This document shows, piece by piece, positions 13,001 to 22,828 of a stretch of 64,000 nt of DNA (the stretch's first letter is position 1; each line of letters starts with the position of its first letter). Under the pieces are notes generated by a model. The model was given only the letters and a program-made list of their open reading frames with translations. It was not told the origin of the DNA and searched no databases. The translations under genes were made by a program, and so were the position numbers. Origin of the DNA: Mnemiopsis leidyi (taxonomy: Eukaryota; Ctenophora; Tentaculata; Lobata; Bolinopsidae); contig JH153760.1 of assembly GCA_000226015.1 (NCBI GenBank), positions 116,447-180,446 of the forward strand, in the 5' to 3' direction.

Positions 13001-13091
13001 ATCATGATTAAGGTAGGTCGTCACAACGCATATTCTAGAAACGATTAGGTAAATTAGCAGATACTAACTTGTTCTGATCCTGATAATCCAT
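7090..13091 (-). CDS. LENG8: LENG8-like SAC3/GANP-domain protein
   Basis: Thirteen exons on the minus strand: 13091-13069, 12934-12465, 11538-11485, 11412-11332, 11178-10372, 10140-9942, 9760-9604, 9420-9300, 9015-8925, 8758-8500, 8267-8187, 7952-7818, 7659-7090. They sum to 3048 nt (1015 residues) and every junction keeps phase. The N terminus (DPNFWNYYGNYQYG, then Ala- and Pro-rich tracts) and an R/D/N-rich middle (exon 5) precede an NPEDWPKSLRDYVTRCF motif. The C-terminal SAC3/GANP domain contains PYLRLTCAP, YTFVCEQLKSIRQDL, YECHARIAMEK, YNQCQTRL and FLCYRILYYI, all characteristic of LENG8. Family members relate to the TREX-2 SAC3 scaffold and act in the nucleus in mRNA processing and export; that role is from the family. 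An AG acceptor (GAGTCTTTAG) lies 17 nt 5' of the ATG. It is the last gene of the minus-strand train. Confidence 0.92.
8060..8125 (-). repeat. Fragment of an interspersed repeat in a LENG8 intron
   Basis: The segment with GACATGAATTTCGAAGAAAT followed by TCTAGAGGCGCATC matches part of the repeat at 48918-48962 (GACATGAATTTCGAAGAAAT, TCTAGACGCGCATCGC) and its inverse near 48495-48545. It lies in the intron between the exons at 8267-8187 and 7952-7818. Confidence 0.6.
8340..8490. repeat. Imperfect minisatellite in a LENG8 intron
   Basis: A short unit of the form GTGATTTTGAGTCGTAATATTC is repeated about five to six times with variation, between the exons ending at 8500 and starting at 8267. It is intronic by the exon model. 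The open frames it creates on both strands are by-products. Confidence 0.65.
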
Positions 13092-13591
13092 GGTTTTAGG
13101 AGACCGGCTAAAGACTCAAGTAGAGATGTCAAGTAGACGCGTCTAACATCCTAATAAGAATAGTTTAGTTAAAGGGGTAAAACCGGCAAATAAGAAACTC
13201 ATTTCAAGGAAGAATCTATTTATGTTTATCAGACAAGCTACGAGTCACTCAACACTGATTGCGGTGACAGTGACGAACTGCCTGGATGTAACAACGTGTT
13301 GGAATCACTTCGAAATTTATCGGACGAAGAAGAGAAATTTTAAAAGCCGCGCATGATAAGTGCAAGAATTGTGTTCTCGTTACTTTGAAGTTTAGCTAGT
13401 AATAAGCAACGCGTCCCACGGAAGAACGTTTTGGTTGACGTGCTGCTTACTCAACAACTCCAAAAATTAAAAGAACGAGGCATAAAGAACGACAACAAGG
13501 TCAATATAACATAAGAATTGAACAATTAATTATTTAAACGAAATTAAAATATACAGCGAAATCAATACGATATAAAATGAAATAATAACGC
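13092..13591. other. 500-bp spacer between LENG8 and ZF-A
   Basis: AT-rich with no coding content. On the minus strand it would hold the 3' UTR of ZF-A and the acceptor GAGTCTTTAG next to the LENG8 start. Confidence 0.4.
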
Positions 13592-16500
13592 TCAACAATT
13601 ATTGAAACGGGTGATGAAGGATACCACTCCATCCTCCCTTTTTATAGTGCTGCCCGCCGATTGAGAAAAGCCCGCTTGATTATTGTCATCAGAAGAGTCC
13701 CCAAAATGTTGGCTCTTGTCTAGCGTTTCCTCACAAAGCATTGAGTTGACGACAAAATGACTGTGATAGAGTTGCGACGCCAACACATGCACGCAAACAG
13801 ACGCGCTGCCGCACTTGCATTTAAAAGTCTGAGACCGCTCATTGTAAGTAACGACCACACGCTGACATCTACTAACGTAAGTTGGCGTGGTGCATGTACT
13901 GACGGAGAAGTAAGTAAATATAGACTTGTTAGCGGAGGATAAGTTCGGATAGAAGGGACGGATGATGGGCACCCTGATCTCAGCACAACTTTGGGAGAGC
14001 AGAAACACCGCGTTTTTCATGCTCTCGTCGAAACTATAAAACATAGATATTTGGTCGAGGGGAGGCGAGTCCGCCCCGGCTTCAGTCAACTCATCAGTGG
14101 ACCGAACATACTCCTCGCATGCCTCCAGATGTTTACACCTTATCTTAGCTACATTCTTGTCCATCTTGCAGCCGTACTCACAGTGCATGAAGTTGGAGTT
14201 AGGGCCAGCTCGATAGATCACGTGGCAAGGTAAACCTGGACCTTGGTTACTGCCTCGGACCAGGAAAACTCGGTTAAGCTTGTCTATCAGTTCCACCTGG
14301 AGGTCTAGCGCTTGTCCGCGCGGTTTTGCACGTGGTTTAGGTTTGGAGCACTTGCTGTAGTGGAGTTTTACACGTGCAAGTCTGCGGGATGTGTATACTT
14401 TGCAGATGGGACAGTGGTAATGTGCGCGTCTGTATCGCTCGTTAACAATGCAGATGGGGGACCCGTCCATACATTTGGAGAAAATAGAGCTGTCGATCTC
14501 GGCTAAAACTGAGCTGGCTTTTTTCTGAACTTTAGTTCTTGTCGCTAAAATCGACATGGGATCGGCTGTGACACTGCTGATGTTTCTTTTACGGTTGTTA
14601 TTGGCTACGATCGCTAAATGCTGCTCCAGCGCAACGCTCGTCTCCAGAAGGAACAGGACTTTAGGCTGGACGTCTAGCTGACTGCCAAACCGAGAGTACG
14701 CACAGCACACGCGCTGGTGTTTCCGCAGTGTGCGCAGCTTGCTGTCACAGTACATGTTGCAGCACATACAGTGAAAGTGAAGATTCTTGCGGAGGTTGGG
14801 TCCGGGGGTGGGGTCTTCGTCGATACAGTAGGAGTTGAAACATAGCCTGAACCTGCAAGTGGAGAATGTTACTACGTGTCTGGCTGGAAATAAACAATCA
14901 TGGTCCTAGATTTGATAGATATTTATGAAGAAGAACGGGATTGTAAAACTGGTAGTTAGCGGTTAGACAGAGCTGTAAGTAAATACCTGATTACACTTAA
15001 ATCATGTGTGCACATTGAGTCAGTTGTTTGGGACATGATCGGGTTCATCTGAAATGTGCACAGGTTAAATGTTCCGACGTTAAATATACAAACGTTAAAT
15101 GTGCACACGTTCAATGTGCCAACGTTCAAGTACTTTAAAGAACATGTACTTATTAAACTCAAACCTATTCTCTAATTAAGTAACACGATATCCATGAATA
15201 ACCCGATCCGATAACCGTCATGAAAACCAGTCCTACAAACACGCGGCACTCACCTCGAGTTGATTGGGCTGGAGCATGGTCAGAGTTTTACAACAAGTAA
15301 GCTGATGTCGGACAACTTGACCGATACTCTGCTGAGTGAAGATCAGACAACACGGGCAGTGGTAGTGGATCGGTAGTTTCACTTCCCGAGCAGGACAATC
15401 CTGGTCCAGGGTCCGACATTCCTGGGGTATATTGTAGTCACAATAGTTCGGTCTGAGGATTTGATTTTCGATTACAGGATGTGACACAAATTAGCCAAAA
15501 ATACCTCATAGATTTCTTAAATTCTTTTATCTCAATTTCAATGATCTTATTATTATGACCCGTCGTGGCCTTGTACCGGTTAGTCACAGTTATTGTAACA
15601 AATAGGATCCTAGAAACCTTACCATAGCGCAAACAAACAGACAAACAAACGAACAAACAAACAAACGAACAAACAAACAAACAAACAAACAAACAAACAA
15701 ACAAACAAACAGACAAACAAACAGACAAACAAACAAACAAACAAACAAACAAACAAACAAACAAACAAACGAACAAACAGACAAACAAACAAACAAACAA
15801 ACAAACAAACAAACAAACAGACAAACAAACAAACAAACAAACAGACAAACAAACAAANNNNNNNNNNNNNNNNNNNNNNNNNNNNNNNNNNNNNNNNNNN
15901 NAACAAACAAACAAACAACGAACAAACAAACAAACGAACAAACAAACAAACAAACAAACGAACAAACAAACAAACAAACAAACAAGACAAACAAACAAAC
16001 AAACAAACAAACAAACAAACGAACAAACAAACAAACAAACAAACAAACAAACAAACAAACAAACAAACAAACAAACGAACAAACAAACAAACAAACAAAC
16101 ACCCCACCTGAAATGTGATATAATCGTCATGTTTACAAATAGAGGTAAACAGAGCGTTCTGATTGGACATGGTGGACACACAGTGTCTGTAATGTTGTTC
16201 GATCTCCTGTATCGTCGTCTCCGAGTGTTTGATGCAACATGGACAGTGGTAATGGATCACCGGTAACGAGTCTGCTTCTCGACAAAACAAACCTGAAATT
16301 ATTCTTCGGTAGTCTTATGTAAAAGGAACGATACAATTATTAACATTTTGTTCTAGGTTATCAAGCTTAATTACAATTCATAATTTACAATAGATTAATT
16401 TACAACAGAGTTATAGTAGCGACAATATTGTTATAATAACTACGCTAAAGTAACTCAAACCTCGCTCGACACATTCGTTAAACTCAATACTTGTAACGTA

Positions 16501-17878
16501 ATCGTCCTCGTTGTCACGTGACCCCAGCATGTCACCTGGACCCAGCATGCTGTGATGCTGCTCTGAGTTCAGTGTCCCTGTATCAGGATCTGTCGGCACT
16601 AAGAGGGAATTGTTGTAATTGTTAATTGTTCTGCCCCGAGTTCAGTGTCCCTGTATCAGGATCTGTCGGCACTAAGAGGGAATTGTTCTAATTGTTAAAT
16701 GTTCTGCCCCGAATTCAGTGTCCCTGTATCAGGATCTGTCGGCACTAAGAGGGAATTGTTGTAATTGTTAAATGTTCTGCTACGAGTTCAGTGTCCTAGT
16801 ATCAGGATCTGTCGGCACTAAGAGGGAATTGTTGTAATTTTAAATGTTCTGCTCCGAGTTCAGTGTCCCTGTATCAGGATCTGTTGGCACTAAGAGGGGA
16901 TTGTTGTAATTTTAAATGTTCTGCTCCGAGTTCAGTGTCCCTTCATCAGGATCTGTCGGCTGTAAGAGGAAATTTTTGTAATTGTTAAATTTTCTTGATG
17001 GCTGGAGATTGTTCTTTTGTTTGTGAAAGTTGAATACGGTAGAAACGTTTGAATAGTATATATTCTGGCAGATAATTTCTAACAAGGAAGCGAGAAGTTG
17101 AGAATGTGCCTATCAACGGAATAAGAGTAAATTAGTGTAACAGTGAGATGTTAATATGCGCAATGGAGTATTGTTGTACAATACACAGATTAGATAGTAA
17201 CTTACAAACGAACAATCAAACGTATTAAATAACACAAACGAAGGAACAACCATACATACATACTGTGAGGAGGAAACAAGACATCCTCGTCAGATCTAGA
17301 TACGAGATACTCCTCCGGATCTGAGACAGACATTTCCGCCTCTTTCGCAGCCTCAAACATCCCCTCTGACTCGTATCCTGGGAAGGGAAGTGTTCAGAAG
17401 TTTGGGTTAGAAATGTTGAGTTGTCTCAAATCAGGACTGGTAAACAAGACTTTTTTACAACAACTTCTGAACAGCATTGTAAGAGAGTGCTGAAGTTTCT
17501 TGTTGTCAGCGTAAAAAGTGATTCAAGTTACAAAATGTCGAACTCGACTTTGTAGAGGCTGTATGCCATGAAGTATTAAGAAATGTGCCAGAGTTTCTGT
17601 ATTCCATAAAGTATTAAGAAATGTGCCAGAGTTTCTGACAATAACTTCTGGGCTAGTAAACCGGTTATTGGCCGGTAAAATAACTTCATTAGCACTCAAG
17701 TGTCGTCTGTCGACACTAATTGTACATTACATTACAACAGCAAGTGTGAGTACTCACCCCAGTTTTTCATCCAGATATCGTCTGAAGTGGTGGAGTAATG
17801 AGGAGCAGCACCTACACCGGCCAAGTCATGTCGTGTCTTGGACTTGGGCTTTACTTTACCGCCCGGCCTTATTATCAT
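13592..17878 (-). CDS. ZF-A: multi-exon protein with four paired Cys/His modules and a SWIM-like C-terminal domain
   Basis: Seven coding exons: 17878-17758, 17377-17264, 16598-16461, 16292-16108, 15421-15254, 15048-14987, 14852-13592, total 2049 nt (682 residues), in phase at every junction. Four copies of one module occur: C-x4-6-C, then H-[YF]-H-C-x2-C, then about 15 residues and H-x3-C. Examples are CVERGLFC...HYHCPCC, CRTLDQDC...HYHCPCC, CFNSYC...HFHCMCC and CMDGSPIC...HYHCPIC. Module 1 is split between two exons. The C-terminal part holds VFLVRGSNQGPGLPCHVIY, a C-x3-C...C-x-H cluster (CEYGCKM...CKHL) and a CKC...CVH cluster resembling SWIM zinc ligands. ZF-B shares both parts. I do not recognise an orthologue; nucleic-acid or chromatin binding is a guess from zinc-finger character. 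The acceptor CCACTCTAG lies 2 nt before the ATG. Confidence 0.8.
15630..16101 (+). repeat. (AAAC)n microsatellite with an assembly gap
   Basis: A tetranucleotide array of AAAC units with scattered G interruptions fills the ZF-A intron between exons 16292-16108 and 15421-15254. On the gene strand it is (TTTG)n and begins within about seven bases of the donor at 16107. The run of N at 15858-15901 shows that the assembly did not span it, so its true length is unknown. The long repetitive open frames (CLFV units) it yields in three minus-strand frames are not proteins. Confidence 0.95.
15858..15901. other. Assembly gap (44 N) inside the microsatellite
   Basis: A run of undetermined bases sits in the middle of the AAAC array. 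Its length may be arbitrary. Confidence 0.99.
16558..16990 (-). repeat. 72-73-bp tandem repeat built from a splice acceptor plus exon start
   Basis: Six copies at a spacing of 73, 73, 73, 72 and 72 bp: the CGGCACTAAGAGGGA block (or variant) starts at 16594, 16667, 16740, 16813, 16885 and 16957. The leftmost copy is the 5' end of a ZF-A exon (16598-16461). On the gene strand each unit therefore carries a pyrimidine-rich stretch, CCCTCTTAG, and the start of the exon (TGCCGACAGATCC..., MPTDPDTGTLNS). The outer copies may act as alternative acceptors; the last copy is the most diverged. Confidence 0.9.
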
Positions 17879-18218
17879 ATCTAGAGTGGAAATTTTTAAT
17901 CATTATGGTAAAAAAGTATTCAGCATTGTGCCATTATATGCGGAAATTGACAACGATGGCAAAACCTACATTTATGCCATTGTTTTGATTCTTAAGTCTC
18001 CAATCTGATTGTACTAATACGATTATTAAAAGAAAATAGTTTGCAAAAGTACTTTGAATAACTTAATGATTTCGATAAATTAAAGTTTAAAAATCCAAAA
18101 CCAGTCTTAAAAGCTTTTAAAAGAACTCGCGAAAAGTCAGTAAGAATCAAATCAAGAAATAAATCTGCAATCAGCACGACCACATAGAAAATTCCTCAAA
18201 AGCCACAGATCTTTTCCC
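17879..18218. other. 340-bp spacer between LSG1 and ZF-A
   Basis: Short AT-rich gap, the smallest in the minus-strand train. Nothing coding. It contains the acceptor CCACTCTAG adjoining the ZF-A start. Confidence 0.4.
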
Positions 18219-20150
18219 TCAGTAATTCAAATCAGCAGCTTTCCGCCTAGTCTTCTCCTTGCTACCACCCTTATAATGCTTCTTCCAGGGTTTAGGACCA
18301 ACCTCTCCTTCCTTCTGAAATTGACCAGGCGTCCTCCCGTTAACGATCATTCTAACTTCCTTGGGCTTGAAAAATGTGTTCTCGACATTTTCCTTGGTGA
18401 TCGTCAAGGTGGTTTTCTTGACTTTGGCTGCCGAAGTTACAATTCTTGTCATGTACTTCTCGCAGATAGGATTAAACTCGGGACCTGTGTAGTCTGGCGG
18501 AGGCTTCACGTAGAGGAGTTTACCGTTGACAAAGTCCTTGAGCATGATCCTAGCTGCTCTGCTTTCATCGGGAGTACCTCTGGTGGTCATGAACCCTCTC
18601 AACGAGCCATACTCTCGGAGTACCTCATGCGGGTAGGGTAAGCGACCTTTTTCTAAATCTTGATCGGGAACTGGTAATTTCATCCCGTACACGGACTCTA
18701 AAACTATGCGAGGAATTTTCTCTATCAGATAGGATATTGGCCCAACGGCATCTCTCATATGGTCGATTGGTAAAATTCCATTGCAGAACATTTCGCTTTG
18801 GCTGGCTGCCAAATTAGGAAAGACAAGACCGGGACAATCACAGAGCGTTACATCCTTGGAGTCCAACTTGAGTTTGAAAGTTTGGAAATGTTTTGTTTTG
18901 CCGGGAGTACTCGATACCTGAACACGCTTCTCTTGCAAGAGAGAGTTAAGGGTGGAACTCTTACCTACATTAGGATAGCCGACAAGTCCGATCGTGTACT
19001 CAGAGGTACCGTCACTCAAATGAGACAGGTATGTCAACAGATCGGAGTTTCTTAGAACTTCACCTTTTTCTATCTTAGCTAAAATGGTGGACAGTTCCGA
19101 TTCAGGGGTGACTTCCATGTTTGATTCTTCAACAGGCTCCACAACCACGGTATCTGACATGTCTATATCTGGAGCAGTACTCTGTTCCTCTACCACATCG
19201 CAGACATCAAAAATATCTACATTCAGTTCGGTCCTACCTGATTCTTCCCCATCAGCCGCTGATTCGGACTGATCAAGTTGAGGACCGCTTGGTCGGTCCA
19301 TTTCAGGATCGGCTAATTGCTTGGCGAGGAGAGAAAACTTGTTGAAATTAGACAAAATTATCTGCTCTTCTTCATCCAGTGTGTTCTGAATGTCCTCTGA
19401 AACCTCCTTGGATACATCGGCTTGAGAGTCCACAACAACTTCCAGCTCATTAATTGCTGAGTAGAAAATAGTCTTTATACCTTGTGATTTGAAATAATTA
19501 GACCAGACCGTTCTTTGAAAGTCTGACAAATAATCAGACTTGTTAACTAATAAAATGTTGCCTTTGTCCTCGTTCAACTCTTTGACATAGTTCTGCAAGT
19601 CGGTACAAAGATAAAACAAGGGATCTCTAGCATCAACAATCTGGATCACAACATCGCTCCTCTCGCTTACTCTCCACAGCTGCCGCCAAACCTCCAAGTT
19701 CTTCTCAAACGGAGTCAGGATAATGTGCTGGTTTTCTTGGATCACTGCCAGAGATTTTCTCCAGACCATGAAAGCATCCCGCTCGTTCCTCTCTAACTCC
19801 TCCTTTGACATTTCCTTGGTCCAGGGTGGCCTGCGAGGGATCCTCACGTCCTCCCTGTGTTTCATGAAGGCAGAAAATCTGGCCCTCTGTTCGTCTGGAT
19901 GAGGTATAGCTTCAGAATAGCGGTGTGTCACCACTTTGACGTTCAGTTTCTCAGCAGTGAAGTCTGTGTTAGCAAGGTCGGCTGTGCGAAGGAAGGAGTC
20001 CAGGTCGTTCTCTTGGGTGCATGAGTGAAGTGTGGCAAAGTCCTTGGTCGCGGAGCCGGTGGTGTGTCGGTTACTGGCGGCCACATGACGTGTGTTCTTT
20101 ATGTTGGCTTTCAGGGACTGGCCTAGTCCTAGCTTCTTCTGTTTTCCCAT
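18219..20150 (-). CDS. LSG1: LSG1, large-subunit biogenesis GTPase
   Basis: A single-exon reading frame of 643 residues, near the usual length for the family. It is a circularly permuted GTPase: the G4 motif NKSD (203-206) precedes the G1 P-loop GYPNVGKS (391-398) and G3 DCPG (438-441), with VDARDP (172-177) in the usual place. An acidic, low-conservation insert (about 240-350) separates the G4/G5 and G1 halves, as in known LSG1. The N terminus MGKQKKLGLGQSL is also typical. LSG1 is a cytoplasmic GTPase that releases the export adaptor NMD3 from pre-60S ribosomes (family knowledge). The acceptor ACATTTCAG ends 1 nt before the ATG, so the start is firm. There are no introns in the CDS. Confidence 0.97.
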   Translation of the reverse strand: MGKQKKLGLGQSLKANIKNTRHVAASNRHTTGSATKDFATLHSCTQENDLDSFLRTADLANTDFTAEKLNVKVVTHRYSEAIPHPDEQRARFSAFMKHREDVRIPRRPPWTKEMSKEELERNERDAFMVWRKSLAVIQENQHIILTPFEKNLEVWRQLWRVSERSDVVIQIVDARDPLFYLCTDLQNYVKELNEDKGNILLVNKSDYLSDFQRTVWSNYFKSQGIKTIFYSAINELEVVVDSQADVSKEVSEDIQNTLDEEEQIILSNFNKFSLLAKQLADPEMDRPSGPQLDQSESAADGEESGRTELNVDIFDVCDVVEEQSTAPDIDMSDTVVVEPVEESNMEVTPESELSTILAKIEKGEVLRNSDLLTYLSHLSDGTSEYTIGLVGYPNVGKSSTLNSLLQEKRVQVSSTPGKTKHFQTFKLKLDSKDVTLCDCPGLVFPNLAASQSEMFCNGILPIDHMRDAVGPISYLIEKIPRIVLESVYGMKLPVPDQDLEKGRLPYPHEVLREYGSLRGFMTTRGTPDESRAARIMLKDFVNGKLLYVKPPPDYTGPEFNPICEKYMTRIVTSAAKVKKTTLTITKENVENTFFKPKEVRMIVNGRTPGQFQKEGEVGPKPWKKHYKGGSKEKTRRKAADLNY

Positions 20151-20561
20151 ACTGAAATGTTGATTACTGTCAATGATTGAGTCTTAATGATTACTATGAT
20201 TTGCTAATTTCCCCTTGCAAATTAGATGGTTTTGAACATAAATTTACTAGAGAAATTTAAAACTTTCAAAAATCATACAGTATCGAAAATTAAACTAGGG
20301 TACATTATGAATAAATAGTCATCATAGCATAACTTAAAAATTATTAATATAATTTATTTATCCAAAATATTCACGTTTTTATGGTAAAAACGATTCGTTT
20401 CACAATCAATTAACTAAAAGCTTACTAGATTACTAGTACAGCACTGATAAAAATCAAAACATTTCAATTTGTATTCCGTATAATCGGTTAAATCCATAAT
20501 CTATTGTACAAACTTGAGCAAAACGATAAAACAAAAATCAAAATTACACAAAATGATAAAT
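20151..20561. other. 411-bp spacer between CPPED1a and LSG1
   Basis: AT-rich, non-coding. On the minus strand it should contain the CPPED1a 3' UTR and the LSG1 acceptor. Confidence 0.4.
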
Positions 20562-21485
20562 TCAACTTCCCCCCTCGTCGATGTTCTCAAGTTCAACATA
20601 CTCATGTTTAATGTCCTTCTCACTCACAGACACAACTCGGTAGCCGTTCCTATCCTCACCCTGCTGCAGTCCTACTGCTGACGTTACTATTAGCTCCATC
20701 TTCTCGTTGTACCATCCTCCCGCGTTTCTATGGTAATGTCCACAAAATATCTTGGAGATGCCCGCGTCGGCAAACTTACTTAGCATGGTTTCACGGAGTG
20801 GCTGGAGAAAATTGTAGTAGACTTTCGGTTCGTCGGGGGTTTTTAGGAACCATGGAATGTGCTGGAATATCATGGAATGTTTGTATTTTCCTGATTTGGC
20901 GATTTTTAGTTGTTCGTCAAGCCATGAGTCTTGTTCAGCAGCTATTTCAGGAACAAATTTGGGGTCTTCGTAATACTGAGAGTTGATAACGATGCAGAAC
21001 ACGCCGTTACACACAAAACTAAACCAATCGTCTCCAAAATCAGATCTATATTTCTGAACGGTTTGTTGGGTTGGAGAATTCCCGACATCGTGATTCCCAC
21101 AAACACAAACTAACGGAACATCAAGGTCCTTAAAAATTTTCTGAAAATCAGCGTACTGCTTATCCCGTACTCGAAGCCACAACTCTCCCTTGTGCGGCCA
21201 TGCGTCCAAAATATCACCACACATTATCGCAAACTTGGGTTTCGGTTCCATCTTATTAATCATGTTTACCATGGAAGAACACCACCTGATTTCATGGTAC
21301 CAGATGGAATTCTCGTAGTCAGGATTGTCGTACCCGTTGTTCTGACCATACCCACCACTCCCGTCACACGTCCACTCCATCCCCAACTGGCAGTCTGCTG
21401 CCTGTATGAAAGTAAAGTCTCCCGTCCATTCTTCACTACTTCCGGGCAGTTGTAATGTTCGGTTTTCTGCTCGGAGTACCGGCAT
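20562..21485 (-). CDS. CPPED1: CPPED1-like metallophosphoesterase, copy a
   Basis: A single-exon frame of 307 residues (human CPPED1 is about 314). Calcineurin-type metal-binding motifs appear in order: AADCQLG, CGDILDAW, CGNHDVGN, FQHIP and GHYHRN. The family dephosphorylates phosphoproteins, with AKT reported as a target in mammals. An acceptor, ATCCTTGCAG, lies 7 nt 5' of the ATG. It is a tandem duplicate of the copy at 21944-22828. Roughly residues 107-200 are almost identical between the two (one Ser/Thr difference in the stretch checked), whereas the ends are clearly diverged, which suggests gene conversion. The insert WPHKGELWLRVRDK is specific to this copy. Confidence 0.94.
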   Translation of the reverse strand: MPVLRAENRTLQLPGSSEEWTGDFTFIQAADCQLGMEWTCDGSGGYGQNNGYDNPDYENSIWYHEIRWCSSMVNMINKMEPKPKFAIMCGDILDAWPHKGELWLRVRDKQYADFQKIFKDLDVPLVCVCGNHDVGNSPTQQTVQKYRSDFGDDWFSFVCNGVFCIVINSQYYEDPKFVPEIAAEQDSWLDEQLKIAKSGKYKHSMIFQHIPWFLKTPDEPKVYYNFLQPLRETMLSKFADAGISKIFCGHYHRNAGGWYNEKMELIVTSAVGLQQGEDRNGYRVVSVSEKDIKHEYVELENIDEGGS

Positions 21486-21943
21486 TTAAGAGCTGCAAGG
21501 ATACTTCGGGTTAAAATACACAAGATTAATTCTTACGGAGCGGAGGTCGGATAATGTAACACAAAAATGTGCCTTATTTGCTTTTTGCGTTTATTTTGTT
21601 AGAATGATCTTATTTAAGACTTTGAAGAAGTTTAAACTCTTCCGAATGTCAGAACGCAGATCTCAAAACTTACAATATAGTCGAGGCAAAGAGGCAATTC
21701 CATCAGACGATTCTTTTAACTTCGAGTAAAGCACTCATAAATTCACATCACGATACGATGCTTATTTCAAAATTATATAGGTACAGTAAATCATAAAGAA
21801 ATCACATAATTTGAACTGAGATAAAATCAGACCTCATGAAAAACTTCAGAGCTAAAAACTAAAAACATTCACAAAGATTTTTAAAAACTGAAATTAAAAA
21901 TTCACCATGAATGACATTTGATAAAAAACCCCACATTTAATAT
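21486..21943. other. 458-bp spacer between the two CPPED1 copies
   Basis: AT-rich, non-coding; carries the acceptor for copy a at its left end. Confidence 0.4.
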
Positions 21944-22828
21944 CTACAGATTCACATACTCATGAGATATCTCAGTCTCTTTAACAGTCACAACCCGGAA
22001 ACCATTCTTATCTCCTCCCAGTTGAGAGCCAACAGCAGATGTAACGACCAACTCCATGTTCTCATTGTACCAGCCACCACCATTGCGGTGGTAATGTCCA
22101 CAGAATATCTTGGATATCCCCGAGTCAGAGAAACGCTTCAACATGGAAGCTCGAAGTTCAGGGAGAAAGTTGAAGTATATTTTAGGTTCATCCGGAGTGT
22201 CCACGTAGAGGGGAATGTGTTGGAAGACGAGGGAATGTTTGTATTTTCCTGATTTTGCGATTTTCAGTTGTTCGTCAAGCCAGGAATCTTGTTCGGCAGC
22301 TATTTCAGGAACAAATTTGGGGTCTTCGTAATACTGAGAGTTGATAACGATGCAGAACACGCCGTTACACACAAAAGTAAACCAATCGTCTCCAAAATCA
22401 GATCTATATTTCTGAACAGTTTGTTGGGTTGGAGAATTCCCGACATCGTGATTCCCACAAACACAAACTAACGGAACATCAAGGTCCTTAAAAATTTTCT
22501 GAAAATCAGCGTACTGCTTATCACGTACTTCCGGCCACTTTTCCGGGAAAGCGTCCAGAAGATCCCCACACATGATAGCAAACACAGGCTTAGTCTCCAT
22601 GCTATTGACCGAGTCGACAAATTTTTCGCACCACTTGATCTCATATTCCCAGGTAGAATCCTGATAATGGTCTTTCCAAGATGTGCTTGTAAACCCCTCA
22701 CTTCGCTGGACAGTCCACTCCATTCCCAACTGACAATCAGCAGCCTGTATAAAGATAAACTCCCCTGCCCATGCTTCTGTACAATTCGGGAGTTGCAGAG
22801 TCCTCCCTGCTGCGCGACATACAGGCAT
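21944..22828 (-). CDS. CPPED1: CPPED1-like metallophosphoesterase, copy b
   Basis: A 294-residue single-exon phosphatase. The frame is open to 22933, but the start is placed at 22828 because MPVCRAAGRTLQLPN aligns with MPVLRAENRTLQLPG of copy a and because CATCTCCAG, a splice acceptor, ends exactly at that ATG. The upstream extension would otherwise be a hydrophobic peptide with no counterpart. All calcineurin-type motifs are present (AADCQLG, CGDLLDAF, CGNHDVGN, FQHIP, GHYHRN). It is 458 bp from copy a, in the same orientation. Both copies look functional. Confidence 0.94.
   Translation of the reverse strand: MPVCRAAGRTLQLPNCTEAWAGEFIFIQAADCQLGMEWTVQRSEGFTSTSWKDHYQDSTWEYEIKWCEKFVDSVNSMETKPVFAIMCGDLLDAFPEKWPEVRDKQYADFQKIFKDLDVPLVCVCGNHDVGNSPTQQTVQKYRSDFGDDWFTFVCNGVFCIVINSQYYEDPKFVPEIAAEQDSWLDEQLKIAKSGKYKHSLVFQHIPLYVDTPDEPKIYFNFLPELRASMLKRFSDSGISKIFCGHYHRNGGGWYNENMELVVTSAVGSQLGGDKNGFRVVTVKETEISHEYVNL

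Noticed and set aside
15438-16290. Long open frames rich in CLFV repeats on the minus strand
   Set aside because: They are translations of the (TTTG)n microsatellite and even run through N bases; the real ZF-A exons end at 16108 and restart at 15421.
16558-16990. CRISPR-like array
   Set aside because: Units are directly abutting copies of a splice border without unique spacers, in an animal genome; it is a tandem repeat.
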